Shown here piece by piece: positions 33,399-42,559 of a DNA stretch of 64,000 bases. Location of the stretch: contig NZ_CP017713.1 of assembly GCF_002706425.1 (NCBI RefSeq), forward strand, positions 620,001 through 684,000, in the 5' to 3' direction. The notes beneath the pieces are model-generated. The model was given only the letters and a program-made list of their open reading frames with translations. It did no database searches and was not told where the DNA came from. The DNA comes from Loigolactobacillus coryniformis subsp. coryniformis KCTC 3167 = DSM 20001 (GTDB lineage: Bacteria > Bacillota > Bacilli > Lactobacillales > Lactobacillaceae). The stretch's first letter is position 1. Each line of letters starts with the position of its first letter. The translations under genes were made by a program, and so were the position numbers.

Positions 33399-34199
33399 TT
33401 ATTTTTTAGTTACATCAGTACCAAAGTATTTTTGTGATATTTTCTTTAAAGTACCATCTTTTTGTAGACTCTTTAGGGCTTTATTAACGGATTTGTTCAA
33501 ATTCTTATCTTTCTTATTCAACATACCCGCGATTTCTTGTGTTTCTAATTTTGAACCACCGGAGATCAATTTGATTTTAGCATTAGGCTTTTGCTTCAAA
33601 TAAGCACCAAATGCTTCAACTGAGTTGATCGTCCCATCGGCACGACCTTGTTCAACTAATTCGATCGATTGTTCAAAACCACTACTTGAGACGATCGATG
33701 CACCTAAATTACGTGCATCGGTCGCATTATTACTAGAAGCAGTTTGGGCCATCTTTTTACCTTTGATATCCGTGATCTTCTTAATATCTTTATTGCCCTT
33801 TTTAACTGCTAATTCGGACTTGCTGTAAATATACGGAGTGGTGAAACGGTATTTGGCTTTACGTTGTTTAGTTACAGCCATGTCGTTCAATACGAGATCG
33901 TATTTATTAACGTTTAAACCGGCGATCAGTGAGTCAAATTGTGTTTCGACAAAGACAGGTTTGAGCTTCATTTTCTTTGCAACGGCCTTACCGACTTCAA
34001 CTTCGTAACCAGTCAGTTTGCCATCTTCATGGTAGCCATAAGGTTGATAGGTGCCTTCCAAACCGATCTGGAGGGTGCCCTTTTTATTTAGTTCAGCGGT
34101 GACGGCTTTACTAGCTGCGTGAGTTGGTGTTGCTGCAGGTGCGACGGCCAACAAAAAGGCTGCTGCTGTTGCCCCGAGAATCCCCAAAAACTTTTTCAT
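33399..34199 (-). CDS. Amino-acid (cystine-type) solute-binding protein without lipobox
   Basis: 266-residue family 3 solute-binding protein: IGLEGTYQPYGYHEDGKLTGYEVEVGKAVA, then RFTTPYIYSKSELAV. The N-terminus is a Sec signal (KKFLGILGATAAAFLLAV) with a probable signal peptidase I site (THA-AS). There is no Cys anywhere in the signal region, so it cannot be a lipoprotein. The mature protein is very Lys-rich. That combination resembles the basic surface cystine-binding proteins BspA/MapA/CnBP of lactobacilli, which bind the wall electrostatically. Cystine is the best guess for the ligand. Confidence 0.85.
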   Translation of the reverse strand: MKKFLGILGATAAAFLLAVAPAATPTHAASKAVTAELNKKGTLQIGLEGTYQPYGYHEDGKLTGYEVEVGKAVAKKMKLKPVFVETQFDSLIAGLNVNKYDLVLNDMAVTKQRKAKYRFTTPYIYSKSELAVKKGNKDIKKITDIKGKKMAQTASSNNATDARNLGASIVSSSGFEQSIELVEQGRADGTINSVEAFGAYLKQKPNAKIKLISGGSKLETQEIAGMLNKKDKNLNKSVNKALKSLQKDGTLKKISQKYFGTDVTKK

Positions 34200-34337
34200 T
34201 ATCTAAATCCACCTCAATTAATATTTTAATAACTTACAAATCGTCAACAAGCATAAGTATATAACATTTCAAGGCATTTTTTAACCAAGTTGATGAATTT
34301 TCTTAATGAGTGACGTGTTAAAATGAAATACAAATCG

Positions 34338-34434
34338 TTATAAAGGGTGAATTGATCCTCTCAGTCAATGGTACGTGCGGGATGAACATAGAAGTTAAGC
34401 CAGTACCTATTTTGGCATAGAATCTTATCACATT
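34338..34434 (+). ncRNA. mvaA leader containing a 5S-rRNA-like segment
   Basis: GATGAACATAGAAGTTAAGC (34381-34400) matches the loop B/helix III segment of this window's own 5S rRNA (16097-16116) at 17 of 20 positions. It lies inside a GGTAC (34360-34364)/GTACC (34403-34407) stem, and GTGA...GAT (near 34347) can pair with ATC...TCAC (near 34423) to close the structure. The rest does not align as a full 5S gene, and helix III cannot form as in 5S. It may be a 5S remnant or a mimic that binds a 5S-binding protein. Confidence 0.4.
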
Positions 34435-34461
34435 AACATGTTACTTAAAGGAGTGCTTTTC

Positions 34462-35721
34462 TTGGCCAAGAAATTTTATCAACTTAATCGTTTACAACGG
34501 ATCACCTATTTAGTTAAAAATAAAATGCTAACACTGCGGGATGCAGCATTTTTTACTAATCATACTGGATTAACTCAAGAACGAGCTGGGCAATTGGTGG
34601 AAAATCAGTTGACCACTTTTGCTTTGCCAGAAGGGATTGCGCGCAACGTACTGGTCAACGGCAAGTTACATCAGGTGCCAATGGTGACTGAAGAGCCTTC
34701 AGTGATTGCTGCTGCCAGTAATGGGGCTCGCTTAGCTGCATTTGGTGGCGGCTTTACGGCAACGCAGCCACAACGGCTGTTGATTGGGCAGATCGTGCTA
34801 ACTGAGGTGCTGGATATTGCAACAATCACGGATCAGATCACTGATCAAGAAGCACAACTGTTACAAGTGGCTGATCAGGCGCATCCCTCACTGAAAAAAC
34901 GGGGTGGCGGAGCACGTTGGCTGCGGGTACGTCAGTTGAGCACACAAGAGCTTTCAATTGATTTAGCAGTTGATGTGCAGCAAGCAATGGGGGCTAACAT
35001 GTTAAATTCTATGTTGGAGGCAGTGGCTGATTACTTGCAAACTAAATTGGCGCTGACCCCGTTGATGAGTATTTTGTCGAATTATATACCTGAAAGCACG
35101 GTGACAGCTACTGTTGCGATACCGGTAGCTGTTTTGGCGACTGCAACTATTTCCGGGGCAACCGTGGCAGCGAAAATAGTAGCGGCTAGCCATATTGCCC
35201 AGATAGATCCATATCGGGCGGTTACGCATAACAAAGGTATTATGAATGGTATTGATGCAGTGGTACTGGCCTTTGGTAATGATTTTCGCGCAATTGAAGC
35301 TGGTGTTCATGCTTATGCTGCGCGTGATGGTCAGTATCGTGGCCTTAGCCATTGGCAGGTCAATGGTGCTGAACTGCGGGGAGAATTGACTTTACCGTTA
35401 CCAGTCGGTTTTGTTGGTGGTGCGACTAAATTATTACCGGCGGTGTTACCTAACCAGCGCTTAGCCGCAGTCGATTCAGCTGAAGAGTTAATGCAAGTAA
35501 TCTGCGCACTAGGCTTAGCCCAAAATTTAGCGGCTTTAAAGGCATTGGTAACCACTGGTATTCAGCAGGGCCATATGTTATTGCAGGCTAAAAGTTTAGC
35601 TGTGACCGCTGGTGCGCAACCAAACGAAGTTACAGCAGTGGTTGCAGCTTTACAACAGGCGACAACGATGGATCTCGCTACGGCTAAACGATTATTGGTA
35701 CAATTGCGTCAGTTACAATAA
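34462..35721 (+). CDS. mvaA: Hydroxymethylglutaryl-CoA reductase
   Basis: Reduces HMG-CoA to mevalonate for isoprenoid synthesis (class II enzyme used by lactic acid bacteria). About 419 residues: catalytic-Glu segment VTEEPSVIAAASNGARLA (near residue 80), the DVQQAMGANMLNSMLE segment, the KGIMNGIDAV region with the catalytic Lys, and HYA-type C-terminus. TTG 34462 was chosen as start because AAAGGAG lies 8 nt upstream; the in-frame ATG 34438 precedes that site. Confidence 0.92.
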   Translation: MAKKFYQLNRLQRITYLVKNKMLTLRDAAFFTNHTGLTQERAGQLVENQLTTFALPEGIARNVLVNGKLHQVPMVTEEPSVIAAASNGARLAAFGGGFTATQPQRLLIGQIVLTEVLDIATITDQITDQEAQLLQVADQAHPSLKKRGGGARWLRVRQLSTQELSIDLAVDVQQAMGANMLNSMLEAVADYLQTKLALTPLMSILSNYIPESTVTATVAIPVAVLATATISGATVAAKIVAASHIAQIDPYRAVTHNKGIMNGIDAVVLAFGNDFRAIEAGVHAYAARDGQYRGLSHWQVNGAELRGELTLPLPVGFVGGATKLLPAVLPNQRLAAVDSAEELMQVICALGLAQNLAALKALVTTGIQQGHMLLQAKSLAVTAGAQPNEVTAVVAALQQATTMDLATAKRLLVQLRQLQ

Positions 35722-36113
35722 TTGCTGGTCTAAAAATAAGTATCTTTTTCTATGTAATTTTCACATTATAGTTATGAGATAAAGTTTGAATTTAATGCAA
35801 ATTAGCGCTTTTATTTCACCACTGATAGATTGATCGATTTACTTGCTAGTATATTTATTGCGCGCTAAATTAAAATGAATTATATTAAAGATACACTCCT
35901 AATAGGTTATTATCAGGTGAATGACTGACTGTCGAAACGACGGTCGGTCATTTATTTATATTTTTGAATGCTGCTGTTAGCGTCCAATTATTATTTACTA
36001 GGCCTATTTTGCTTATTGAAAGAAAAAATTTATTTTTATGATAACGACTATTGATTTAACCGCTTACTTACTGTTATAATAACTATGATGTTAGCAAGAG
36101 GAGTGGTTAAATC
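35722..36113 (+). promoter_or_regulatory. Intergenic region with terminator and promoter
   Basis: No gene seen. A hairpin ATGACTGACTGTC/GACGGTCGGTCAT followed by TTATTT (35920-35955) can terminate mvaA transcripts about 200 nt after the gene. TTGATT (36051-36056) and TATAAT (36075-36080), 18-nt spacer, form the promoter of the next gene. The AT-rich remainder shows no recognisable signal. Confidence 0.7.
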
Positions 36114-36485
36114 ATGGGATATCGTAATGGGGAACGTGATGAATTAACTTTAACCGTCGTTGAGCCGTGGCAACGCCAGTCGGGTGAGTATTATTTACTA
36201 CTCCAAGATCGAAAGGGCCAGCAGTATGAATGGCAGCAGAGTTACCCGCGGCGATTATTTGAACATACAGGGTCAGCTTTTCGCTTGTGTACCGGTGATC
36301 AGTTAGTAGTTAAATTTACTGTACGAGTGTTATTGCAGAATCAGCATTATAGTATTCAACATGTTTTTATTAAGCAAATTCGCCATCTTGTTGCGCGTCC
36401 TGATTTACCACCAGAAAAACAGCGTGAATTAAAACGATTAGAGGCTGAATTAGCTGAAGGTAAGTCGTTATACGAAACTTATTAA
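36114..36485 (+). CDS. Hypothetical protein, 123 residues
   Basis: No family recognised. A soluble protein with a beta-rich N-terminal two thirds (ELTLTVVE, GEYYLLLQD, QLVVKFTVRVLLQ) and a helical, charged C-terminus (PPEKQRELKRLEAELAEGKS). The pattern resembles small OB-like nucleic-acid-binding folds, but no motif proves it. Has its own promoter, ATG 36114 after AAGAGGAG, and ends before the metal ATPase gene. Confidence 0.6.
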   Translation: MGYRNGERDELTLTVVEPWQRQSGEYYLLLQDRKGQQYEWQQSYPRRLFEHTGSAFRLCTGDQLVVKFTVRVLLQNQHYSIQHVFIKQIRHLVARPDLPPEKQRELKRLEAELAEGKSLYETY

Positions 36486-36668
36486 AATTAAGCAATATAT
36501 TGAAGTGAAATCAGTTATCAACTAGTTCAACAGCGGTATTCAGCAATCTGCTCACCCAATTAGTTGCTATGACTGGTTTTTTTATTTTTGTTGTATCGCG
36601 CCATCGCCAATTAGTTTCGTTAGTTTAGTCGTGGTGTTAGAGTGGAAGCAAGGGAGGAGGAATCAGCG

Positions 36669-38495
36669 ATGAAACATAGTTATAAATTGGCTGCGACGGT
36701 CGTGATCGGTATTGTCGCGTTGATCTTGCAATTTGTTTTTGGGCAACCAGTAATAGCGCAAATCTTGGTCACTGGTTTAGGGACATTGATGGCATTTTCG
36801 ATGTTAATTGAGATGATTAGAACGCTGCGTTCAGGTAAATACGGTATTGATTTATTGGCGATCATGGCCATTGTCGCTACTTTAGCGGTGGGCGAATACT
36901 GGGCTAGTTTGCTGGTCTTGGTTATGCTGACTGGTGGTGATTCACTGGAAGATTATGCTGCGCAGCGTGCCGGCTTGGAATTAAAATCGTTATTGGATAA
37001 TTCGCCGCAGGTCGCGCACCAACTAGTGAATGATCAGCTAACCGATATCCCAGTAACTGCGGTAAAAGTTGGTGATCATTTGGTGGTTAAGCCAGGGGAG
37101 ATCGTGCCGGTGGATGGACGTGTCCTGAGTGGTGTTTCTAGTTTTAATGAGGCGTCACTGACCGGTGAAGCACGGCCGATTGAAAAGCCAGTCGGCGCTG
37201 AATTATTATCGGGTTCGCTTAACGGTGATATTTCCGTGACGATGGTCGTTGATCAAATTGCTGCTAACAGCCAGTATCAAGCGATTATTAAGCTAGTTAA
37301 ACAATCAGAAGCGCAGCCAGCTCACTTTGTACGGATGGCTGATCGTTATGCGGTACCGTTCACTTTGATCTCACTATTGATTGCCGGCGCAGCATGGGTG
37401 TTCTCTGGCGATCCAGTACGGTTTGCGGAAGTGCTGGTGGTTGCATCGCCATGCCCGCTGATCTTGGCGGCACCAATCGCGCTAGTTGCAGGGATGAGTC
37501 GGGCTAGCCGGAACGGTATTATTGTTAAAACTGGCACGACTATTGAAAAATTAGCCCGTGCCCGCACGATCGCCTTTGATAAAACAGGGACGATCACTCA
37601 AGGCCAGTTAACGGTAGCTAAGGTTGTGCCTCTAGCACATTTGAGTGCTGCTGAATTATTACAATTGGCGGCTAGCGCAGAGCAACAATCAAGCCATATT
37701 TTAGCGCGTTCGTTGGTTGATTACGTTGGAACAACTGAGTTACTGCCACTGAGCCATTTAAATGAAGTAACTGGGGCTGGTGTTACCGCTGACGTGGCGG
37801 CGCACCATGTTAAAGTCGGCAAATTGAATTATGTGGCACCGCAAGTGACTAAATCACCGACTCAGCAAACCGCGATTCACGTTGTGGTTGATGAAACTTA
37901 TGTTGGTTATATTGAATTTAGCGACCAAGTTCGTCCTGAAGCTGCGGCGACGATTACGCGTTTACGGCAACTGGGTTTGCAACAAGTGATGATGCTGACT
38001 GGTGATCAGGCAACCACTGCACAAACAATCGCACAGGCTGTTGGTGTGGATAAAGTTCACGCTGGTTGTTTACCACAGGATAAAATTAATTTACTTAAGG
38101 CGGTAGCACCCGAACAACAGCCGGTGATCATGGTCGGTGATGGAGTCAATGATGCGCCATCGTTAACGGCAGCTGATGTGGGAATCGCAATGGGCGCTCA
38201 TGGTGCCACGGCTGCCAGTGAGTCGGCCGACGCGGTTATTTTGAAGGATGATCTTAGCCGAGTGGCACGTGCAGTGAGGATTGCCCAAGAAACAATGCGC
38301 ATCGCAAAAAGTGACGTCTTAACTGGTATCGTGATCTTGGTTATTTTAATGCTGATCGCGGCAACAGGTGTGATCCCAGCCTTACTTGGTGCGCTTTTCC
38401 AAGAGGCAGTTGATACGATCACAATTTTATTAGCGTTACGGGCACGGCGAGATCGGCAACCAGTGGTACCAACTACTATCAGTAAATTAAGTTAA
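36669..38495 (+). CDS. P1B-type heavy-metal-translocating ATPase
   Basis: About 608 residues with no N-terminal metal-binding domain. Order: four predicted helices, TGEAR actuator motif (near residue 171), the ion-binding helix VASPCPLIL (near residue 258), phosphorylation motif DKTGT (near 303), MLTGDQ, and VGDGVNDAPSL. The metal motif is SPC, not CPC, which argues against Cu+ or Zn/Cd specificity. The usual HP dipeptide of P1B pumps is HI (SSHILAR), and the last helices have FQEAVD. Metal not assignable; Co/Fe/Mn/Zn efflux are options. ATG 36669 follows GGGAGGAGG. Confidence 0.88.
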   Translation: MKHSYKLAATVVIGIVALILQFVFGQPVIAQILVTGLGTLMAFSMLIEMIRTLRSGKYGIDLLAIMAIVATLAVGEYWASLLVLVMLTGGDSLEDYAAQRAGLELKSLLDNSPQVAHQLVNDQLTDIPVTAVKVGDHLVVKPGEIVPVDGRVLSGVSSFNEASLTGEARPIEKPVGAELLSGSLNGDISVTMVVDQIAANSQYQAIIKLVKQSEAQPAHFVRMADRYAVPFTLISLLIAGAAWVFSGDPVRFAEVLVVASPCPLILAAPIALVAGMSRASRNGIIVKTGTTIEKLARARTIAFDKTGTITQGQLTVAKVVPLAHLSAAELLQLAASAEQQSSHILARSLVDYVGTTELLPLSHLNEVTGAGVTADVAAHHVKVGKLNYVAPQVTKSPTQQTAIHVVVDETYVGYIEFSDQVRPEAAATITRLRQLGLQQVMMLTGDQATTAQTIAQAVGVDKVHAGCLPQDKINLLKAVAPEQQPVIMVGDGVNDAPSLTAADVGIAMGAHGATAASESADAVILKDDLSRVARAVRIAQETMRIAKSDVLTGIVILVILMLIAATGVIPALLGALFQEAVDTITILLALRARRDRQPVVPTTISKLS

Positions 38496-38668
38496 TATTT
38501 ATTAATTGAGTGTCAAAAGTTAACTATTTTATGAGCTGGAATAATTTACTATTACTGATTTAGACAGCGGCAAAAAATATGCGTAGATTGAGTTGTAAAT
38601 TTAGCAACGGTGCAGTCACTTTTTAATGAATGATCAGACTAGCCATGGGTTTTCTTATTAGGTAACTT

Positions 38669-38701
38669 AGCAGCAAACTTGCGGGTTGGCTGCTTTTTTT
38701 A
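38669..38701 (+). terminator. Terminator between the metal ATPase and menF
   Basis: AGCAGC...AAC pairs with GTT...GCTGCT, followed by eight T. It lies about 170 nt after the ATPase gene and 80 nt before menF. No open reading frame or known regulatory RNA was seen in 38496-38668. Confidence 0.8.
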
Positions 38702-38780
38702 TTCAGCGGAAAAGATAGTAGTCAATTATGTATTGGTAGCGCATAATAAGACGAGAAATCAAAGTGAAAAGAGTGAAAAA

Positions 38781-40082
38781 GTGTTACAAGCAAGAAAAAC
38801 AAAAGTGACTTGGTCTGCGGCACAGTGGCGGCAATACGAAAGTCGTGGCGTGCAGTTGGACCAGTACGCCGTTTTTGAAAACACGGATCAAACAGTAGCT
38901 TGGTATGGCTTTGGTGCAGTAGCAACTTATACCCCTAGCTCACCGGCGGCTTTTACAGCGGTGGCGGCATGGGTAAAGCAATTGCGGCAGCAACTAGTAA
39001 GTGCGGTATCTAGCCAGGATATTGCCATTCTAGGTGGCTTTGCTTTTTCTACACCAGGTGCCACACAGCATAACGGATGGGGCGCGCTGGCTAATGGTTA
39101 TTTTATGTTGCCGCGTTTCTTGGTCAAACGTTCTGGTGGGCAAACCGAGTTGATTGAATTGTCTGCAGCAGCTTTTGCCTCGGCTGATCTTTTAGCTGAT
39201 TTTGAACAATTTTTGCCGGCTATAGTGCAACCTGGGGTCGAAGTGGACTTACTACAACAGGTTGAAGATGCCGCATCTTGGCAGCAAGCTGTACAGCAGG
39301 TGGTTACACGGCTACAAACTGACGCGTATTTACAAAAAGTTGTTTTGGCGCGGACTTTAATGGTGACGGCAGCTCAACCGTTCAGTGTGACACAACTACT
39401 CTTAGCATTACGTCAAGTACATACACAGGTCTATCATTTGGTACTCAAGGTTGCTGATCAATTGTTCATTAGTGCGACACCGGAGCGTCTAGTAGCAGTG
39501 CAAGGTCAACACTTAGCCACAGCTGCCGTTGCTGGTACGACCGCGCGGGGAGTAGATGCAGCCACCGATGCGGCGTTAGGGGCTGCCTTGCTAAAGGACC
39601 AGAAGAATCGTGCTGAGCAACAGATCGTGGTCACGGCAATTCAGCAGCGGCTACAAAATTTGACAACGGAATTAGTGTTACCAGCGCGGCCGCAATTGTT
39701 AAAGAGTCAACAGGTGCAGCATTTGTATACACCGATCACCGCCAAACTACAGCCAGCAGCTGATTTATTTACGGCAGTGGCGGCGTTACATCCAACTCCA
39801 GCATTAGGTGGTCAGCCAGCAGCATTGGCGTTGCCATTGATCCAACAGTTGGAACCAGAATATCGCGGTTTATTCGGTGCGCCTTTTGGCTATGCAACAT
39901 TAGCCGGTGACGGTGAATTTGCAGTGGCAATTCGCTCGATGCTGGTGCAGCAGCAACAAGCGTTTTTATTTGCCGGTGCGGGAATCGTGGCTGCTTCAAA
40001 ACCGGCTGCTGAGGTTCGCGAAACTACTTTGAAGTTTCAGCCGATGCTACAACTATTGCGAGGTGTTGATCATGCAAAATGA
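38781..40082 (+). CDS. menF: Isochorismate synthase MenF
   Basis: Chorismate to isochorismate, first step of menaquinone synthesis. The chorismate-binding fold is seen as KVVLARTLMVTA, LFISATPERLV, the AGTTARG segment (near residue 245), TPALGGQPA, and the end GAGIVAASKPAAEVRETTLKFQPML. GTG 38781 was taken as start because AAAGAG lies just upstream. The frame remains open to a TTG at 38679, but that codon is inside the terminator hairpin. The start is the least certain part. menD overlaps its 3' end by 11 nt. Confidence 0.88.
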   Translation: MLQARKTKVTWSAAQWRQYESRGVQLDQYAVFENTDQTVAWYGFGAVATYTPSSPAAFTAVAAWVKQLRQQLVSAVSSQDIAILGGFAFSTPGATQHNGWGALANGYFMLPRFLVKRSGGQTELIELSAAAFASADLLADFEQFLPAIVQPGVEVDLLQQVEDAASWQQAVQQVVTRLQTDAYLQKVVLARTLMVTAAQPFSVTQLLLALRQVHTQVYHLVLKVADQLFISATPERLVAVQGQHLATAAVAGTTARGVDAATDAALGAALLKDQKNRAEQQIVVTAIQQRLQNLTTELVLPARPQLLKSQQVQHLYTPITAKLQPAADLFTAVAALHPTPALGGQPAALALPLIQQLEPEYRGLFGAPFGYATLAGDGEFAVAIRSMLVQQQQAFLFAGAGIVAASKPAAEVRETTLKFQPMLQLLRGVDHAK

Positions 40083-41757
40083 AACATTAACGTTAAATAC
40101 GCACCGTTTGATCAGTGGGTTGATCGCGCAGGGGGTCCACCAATTTGTGATTTCACCTGGCTCGCGGTCAACACCAGTAGCACTATTGATTGCGGAGCGG
40201 GTACAGCAGCAGCCAGCGCTACGGATTTTTGTTGATGTAGATGAACGTTCGGCGGCCTTTTTTGCGCTGGGTATGGCCAAAACGCAGCAAGTTCCGGTGG
40301 CTCTAGTTTGTACTTCGGGCACTGCAGCTGCCGAATATTTACCAGCTTTAGCCGAGGCGCGTTTATTACATATTCCGTTGATCGTTTTGACCACTGATCG
40401 GCCGCTGGAATTAACTAATATTGGTGCACCGCAGGCAATCGATCAAACTGAACTATATGGGAAGCAAGTCAAACAATCACAGCGGCTTGAACTACAACAG
40501 CCGGGAACGACTAACGCGGACTTCATTGCGTTTCAAAGTCAGCGCAGCGTATTGACAGCAATGGCTTTGCCCCGTGGTCCGATTCAGCTTAACTTACCAC
40601 TACGCAAACCGTTGTTACCAGACTTAGGCGTTACGCCGCCGCAAATCAAAACAGTGACAGTACCCCAAGCAACGGTGGCCTTAGCGCCGACTGCTTTGAC
40701 TGAACTGGCAGGTCAGCTACAAGGTAAGCGTGTCTTATTGATTGCTGGTCCAGAAGAAGACTCCGCTTACCGAGCAACCTTGTTAGCATTAAGTCAAAAA
40801 TGTCATTGGCCACTTTTGGCAGATAGTTTAGCTAATCTACGGGGACGCGGTGCGGTGATCAGTAACTTTGATCTGCTTTTTCAAGCGCGAACCACATTGC
40901 CGGCTGCCTTACAACCGGATGTGATCATTCGGTTTGGTAGCACGCCCGTTTCAGCGCCATTGATGACGTGGCTGGAGCAACAAACGGTGCCGCTTTATTT
41001 GGTTGGGGCACAACGGCAAATGGCTGACTATAGTCGGGCCACCACCCATGTTTTGGCAGCAGATGAGCAGCTCCTATTGGCGGAACTTTTGGCGGTGATG
41101 CCAGCCCAAGATGCAACCTATTTAGCTAATTGGCAGCAATATGCGCAGCGACTGCAGACCAAGCTAACTGTGCCAACTGAGTTAAATGAAGTGACGAGCG
41201 TGCAGGTGTTGGATCGTTTATTGCCAGCAACTAGTCGCCTATTTATCAGCAATAGTATGCCGATTCGCGATGTGGAAGATTTTTATTCTGGTCAGGCGGT
41301 ACGTGAGCTTTACTGTAATCGCGGTGCTAATGGTATTGATGGTGTAGTTTCGACGGCCGCGGGTATGGCGACTTTAGGTGGCGCCAATTATTTATTGATC
41401 GGTGATCTAGCCCTATTCCATGATATGAATGGTTTGATGATGTTACGCCGTTATCAATTACCATTGACAATTGTGGTAATCAATAATAACGGTGGCGGTA
41501 TTTTCTCATTCTTACCACAGGCAGCTGCAACTGATTATTTTGAAGATCTATTTGGTACGCCACAAGCACTTGATCTGGCGCAAGTTGCAGCTCTATATCA
41601 GCGCTCGTACCAAAAAGTCACTACACTGGTCGAATTTGAACAAGCGCTGCAGATGCAGGTGCAATTTATTGAAGTGATTTCGCAACGCGCAGATAATTTA
41701 CAATTACATCGGCGTTTGGTTAGTTGCTTGAAACAGGAGTTGAGCGGTGATGATTAA
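40072..41757 (+). CDS. menD: SEPHCHC synthase MenD
   Basis: Thiamine-diphosphate enzyme joining 2-oxoglutarate and isochorismate (about 561 residues). It shows ISPGSRSTPVALL near the N-terminus, the ThDP catalytic Glu region VDVDERSAAFFALGMAK, TSGTAAAEYLPA, and the metal-binding motif GDLALFHDMNGLM...NNNGGGIFSFLPQ. ATG 40072 follows GAGGTG; GTG 40063 is an alternative. Overlaps menF and is followed by menH with an overlap, so translation is coupled through the operon. Confidence 0.95.
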   Translation: MQNETLTLNTHRLISGLIAQGVHQFVISPGSRSTPVALLIAERVQQQPALRIFVDVDERSAAFFALGMAKTQQVPVALVCTSGTAAAEYLPALAEARLLHIPLIVLTTDRPLELTNIGAPQAIDQTELYGKQVKQSQRLELQQPGTTNADFIAFQSQRSVLTAMALPRGPIQLNLPLRKPLLPDLGVTPPQIKTVTVPQATVALAPTALTELAGQLQGKRVLLIAGPEEDSAYRATLLALSQKCHWPLLADSLANLRGRGAVISNFDLLFQARTTLPAALQPDVIIRFGSTPVSAPLMTWLEQQTVPLYLVGAQRQMADYSRATTHVLAADEQLLLAELLAVMPAQDATYLANWQQYAQRLQTKLTVPTELNEVTSVQVLDRLLPATSRLFISNSMPIRDVEDFYSGQAVRELYCNRGANGIDGVVSTAAGMATLGGANYLLIGDLALFHDMNGLMMLRRYQLPLTIVVINNNGGGIFSFLPQAAATDYFEDLFGTPQALDLAQVAALYQRSYQKVTTLVEFEQALQMQVQFIEVISQRADNLQLHRRLVSCLKQELSGDD

Positions 41758-42559
41758 ACGCACATGCAATATTCGGGGTCAAATTTATCGATTGACGACT
41801 TGGGGACAGCCGCAAGCACAAGCATGGTTATTTTTACATGGGTTTATGGGCAGCGCGGCTGATTTTGCCCCCATTGCTGCGGAACTAAATGGTTATCGCA
41901 TCTGTTTGGATTTGATTGGTTTTGGACCGCAAGCACCAACCGTGCCTGCACGACGCTTAAGTATGGCTGCACAGATAACCGATCTAACCTTAATATTAGC
42001 TGAATTAGGCGTGACGCAGGTCAAATTAGTTGGCTACTCAATGGGCGGCCGTTTAGCGCTGGGTTTTACCTTAGCACAGCCACAATTGGTTCCTCATTTG
42101 TACTTAGAAAGTAGTACGGCTGGTCTAGCCGGTCCGCAGCAGCGTGAACAGCGGCAACGCCATGACCATGAATTGGCGGTTCAGCTCCGTACTACCGGAT
42201 TGCCAGCCTTCGTGGCCGCATGGGAACAATTACCGTTATTTGTTAGTCAACGGCAAATGCCGCCGATACAGCAACACCGGATGCGGCAACAACGCCTACA
42301 ACAAAACCCGGAAAATTTAGCGGCTTCGCTGGAACAAATGGGTACTGGTAGTCAACCTAATTTTTGGCCACTACTTCCGCAAATGACGACGCCGACAACC
42401 TTGATCGTCGGTGGCCAGGATCAAAAGTTTTATCAGATTGCGCAGCGGTTGCGAAGGTTGATACCAAAAGCCAAGTTAGTGGTATTGACTGATGCTGGAC
42501 ACAATACTCATTTTGAAGCGCCGGAACAATTTATTAACCTGCTAAAGGACGGTTGCTAA
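41750..42559 (+). CDS. menH: SHCHC synthase MenH
   Basis: Alpha/beta hydrolase that eliminates pyruvate from SEPHCHC. About 269 residues with the oxyanion segment FLHGFMGSAADF (near 25), the nucleophile elbow GYSMGGRLALG (near 90), an Asp near the C-terminus, and GHNTHFEAPE containing the catalytic His. AGGAG upstream serves GTG 41747 or ATG 41750; ATG was preferred. Generic alpha/beta hydrolases look alike, but its place between menD and menC makes the call firm. Confidence 0.9.
   Translation: MIKRTCNIRGQIYRLTTWGQPQAQAWLFLHGFMGSAADFAPIAAELNGYRICLDLIGFGPQAPTVPARRLSMAAQITDLTLILAELGVTQVKLVGYSMGGRLALGFTLAQPQLVPHLYLESSTAGLAGPQQREQRQRHDHELAVQLRTTGLPAFVAAWEQLPLFVSQRQMPPIQQHRMRQQRLQQNPENLAASLEQMGTGSQPNFWPLLPQMTTPTTLIVGGQDQKFYQIAQRLRRLIPKAKLVVLTDAGHNTHFEAPEQFINLLKDGC

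Noticed and set aside
34338-34434. A second complete 5S rRNA gene before mvaA
   Set aside because: Only a 20-base segment is close to 5S; the other helices, notably helix III partner strand and the IV/V arm, do not align.
38679-38780. N-terminal extension of MenF to TTG 38679
   Set aside because: The TTG is inside the terminator hairpin 38669-38701 and has no ribosome site.
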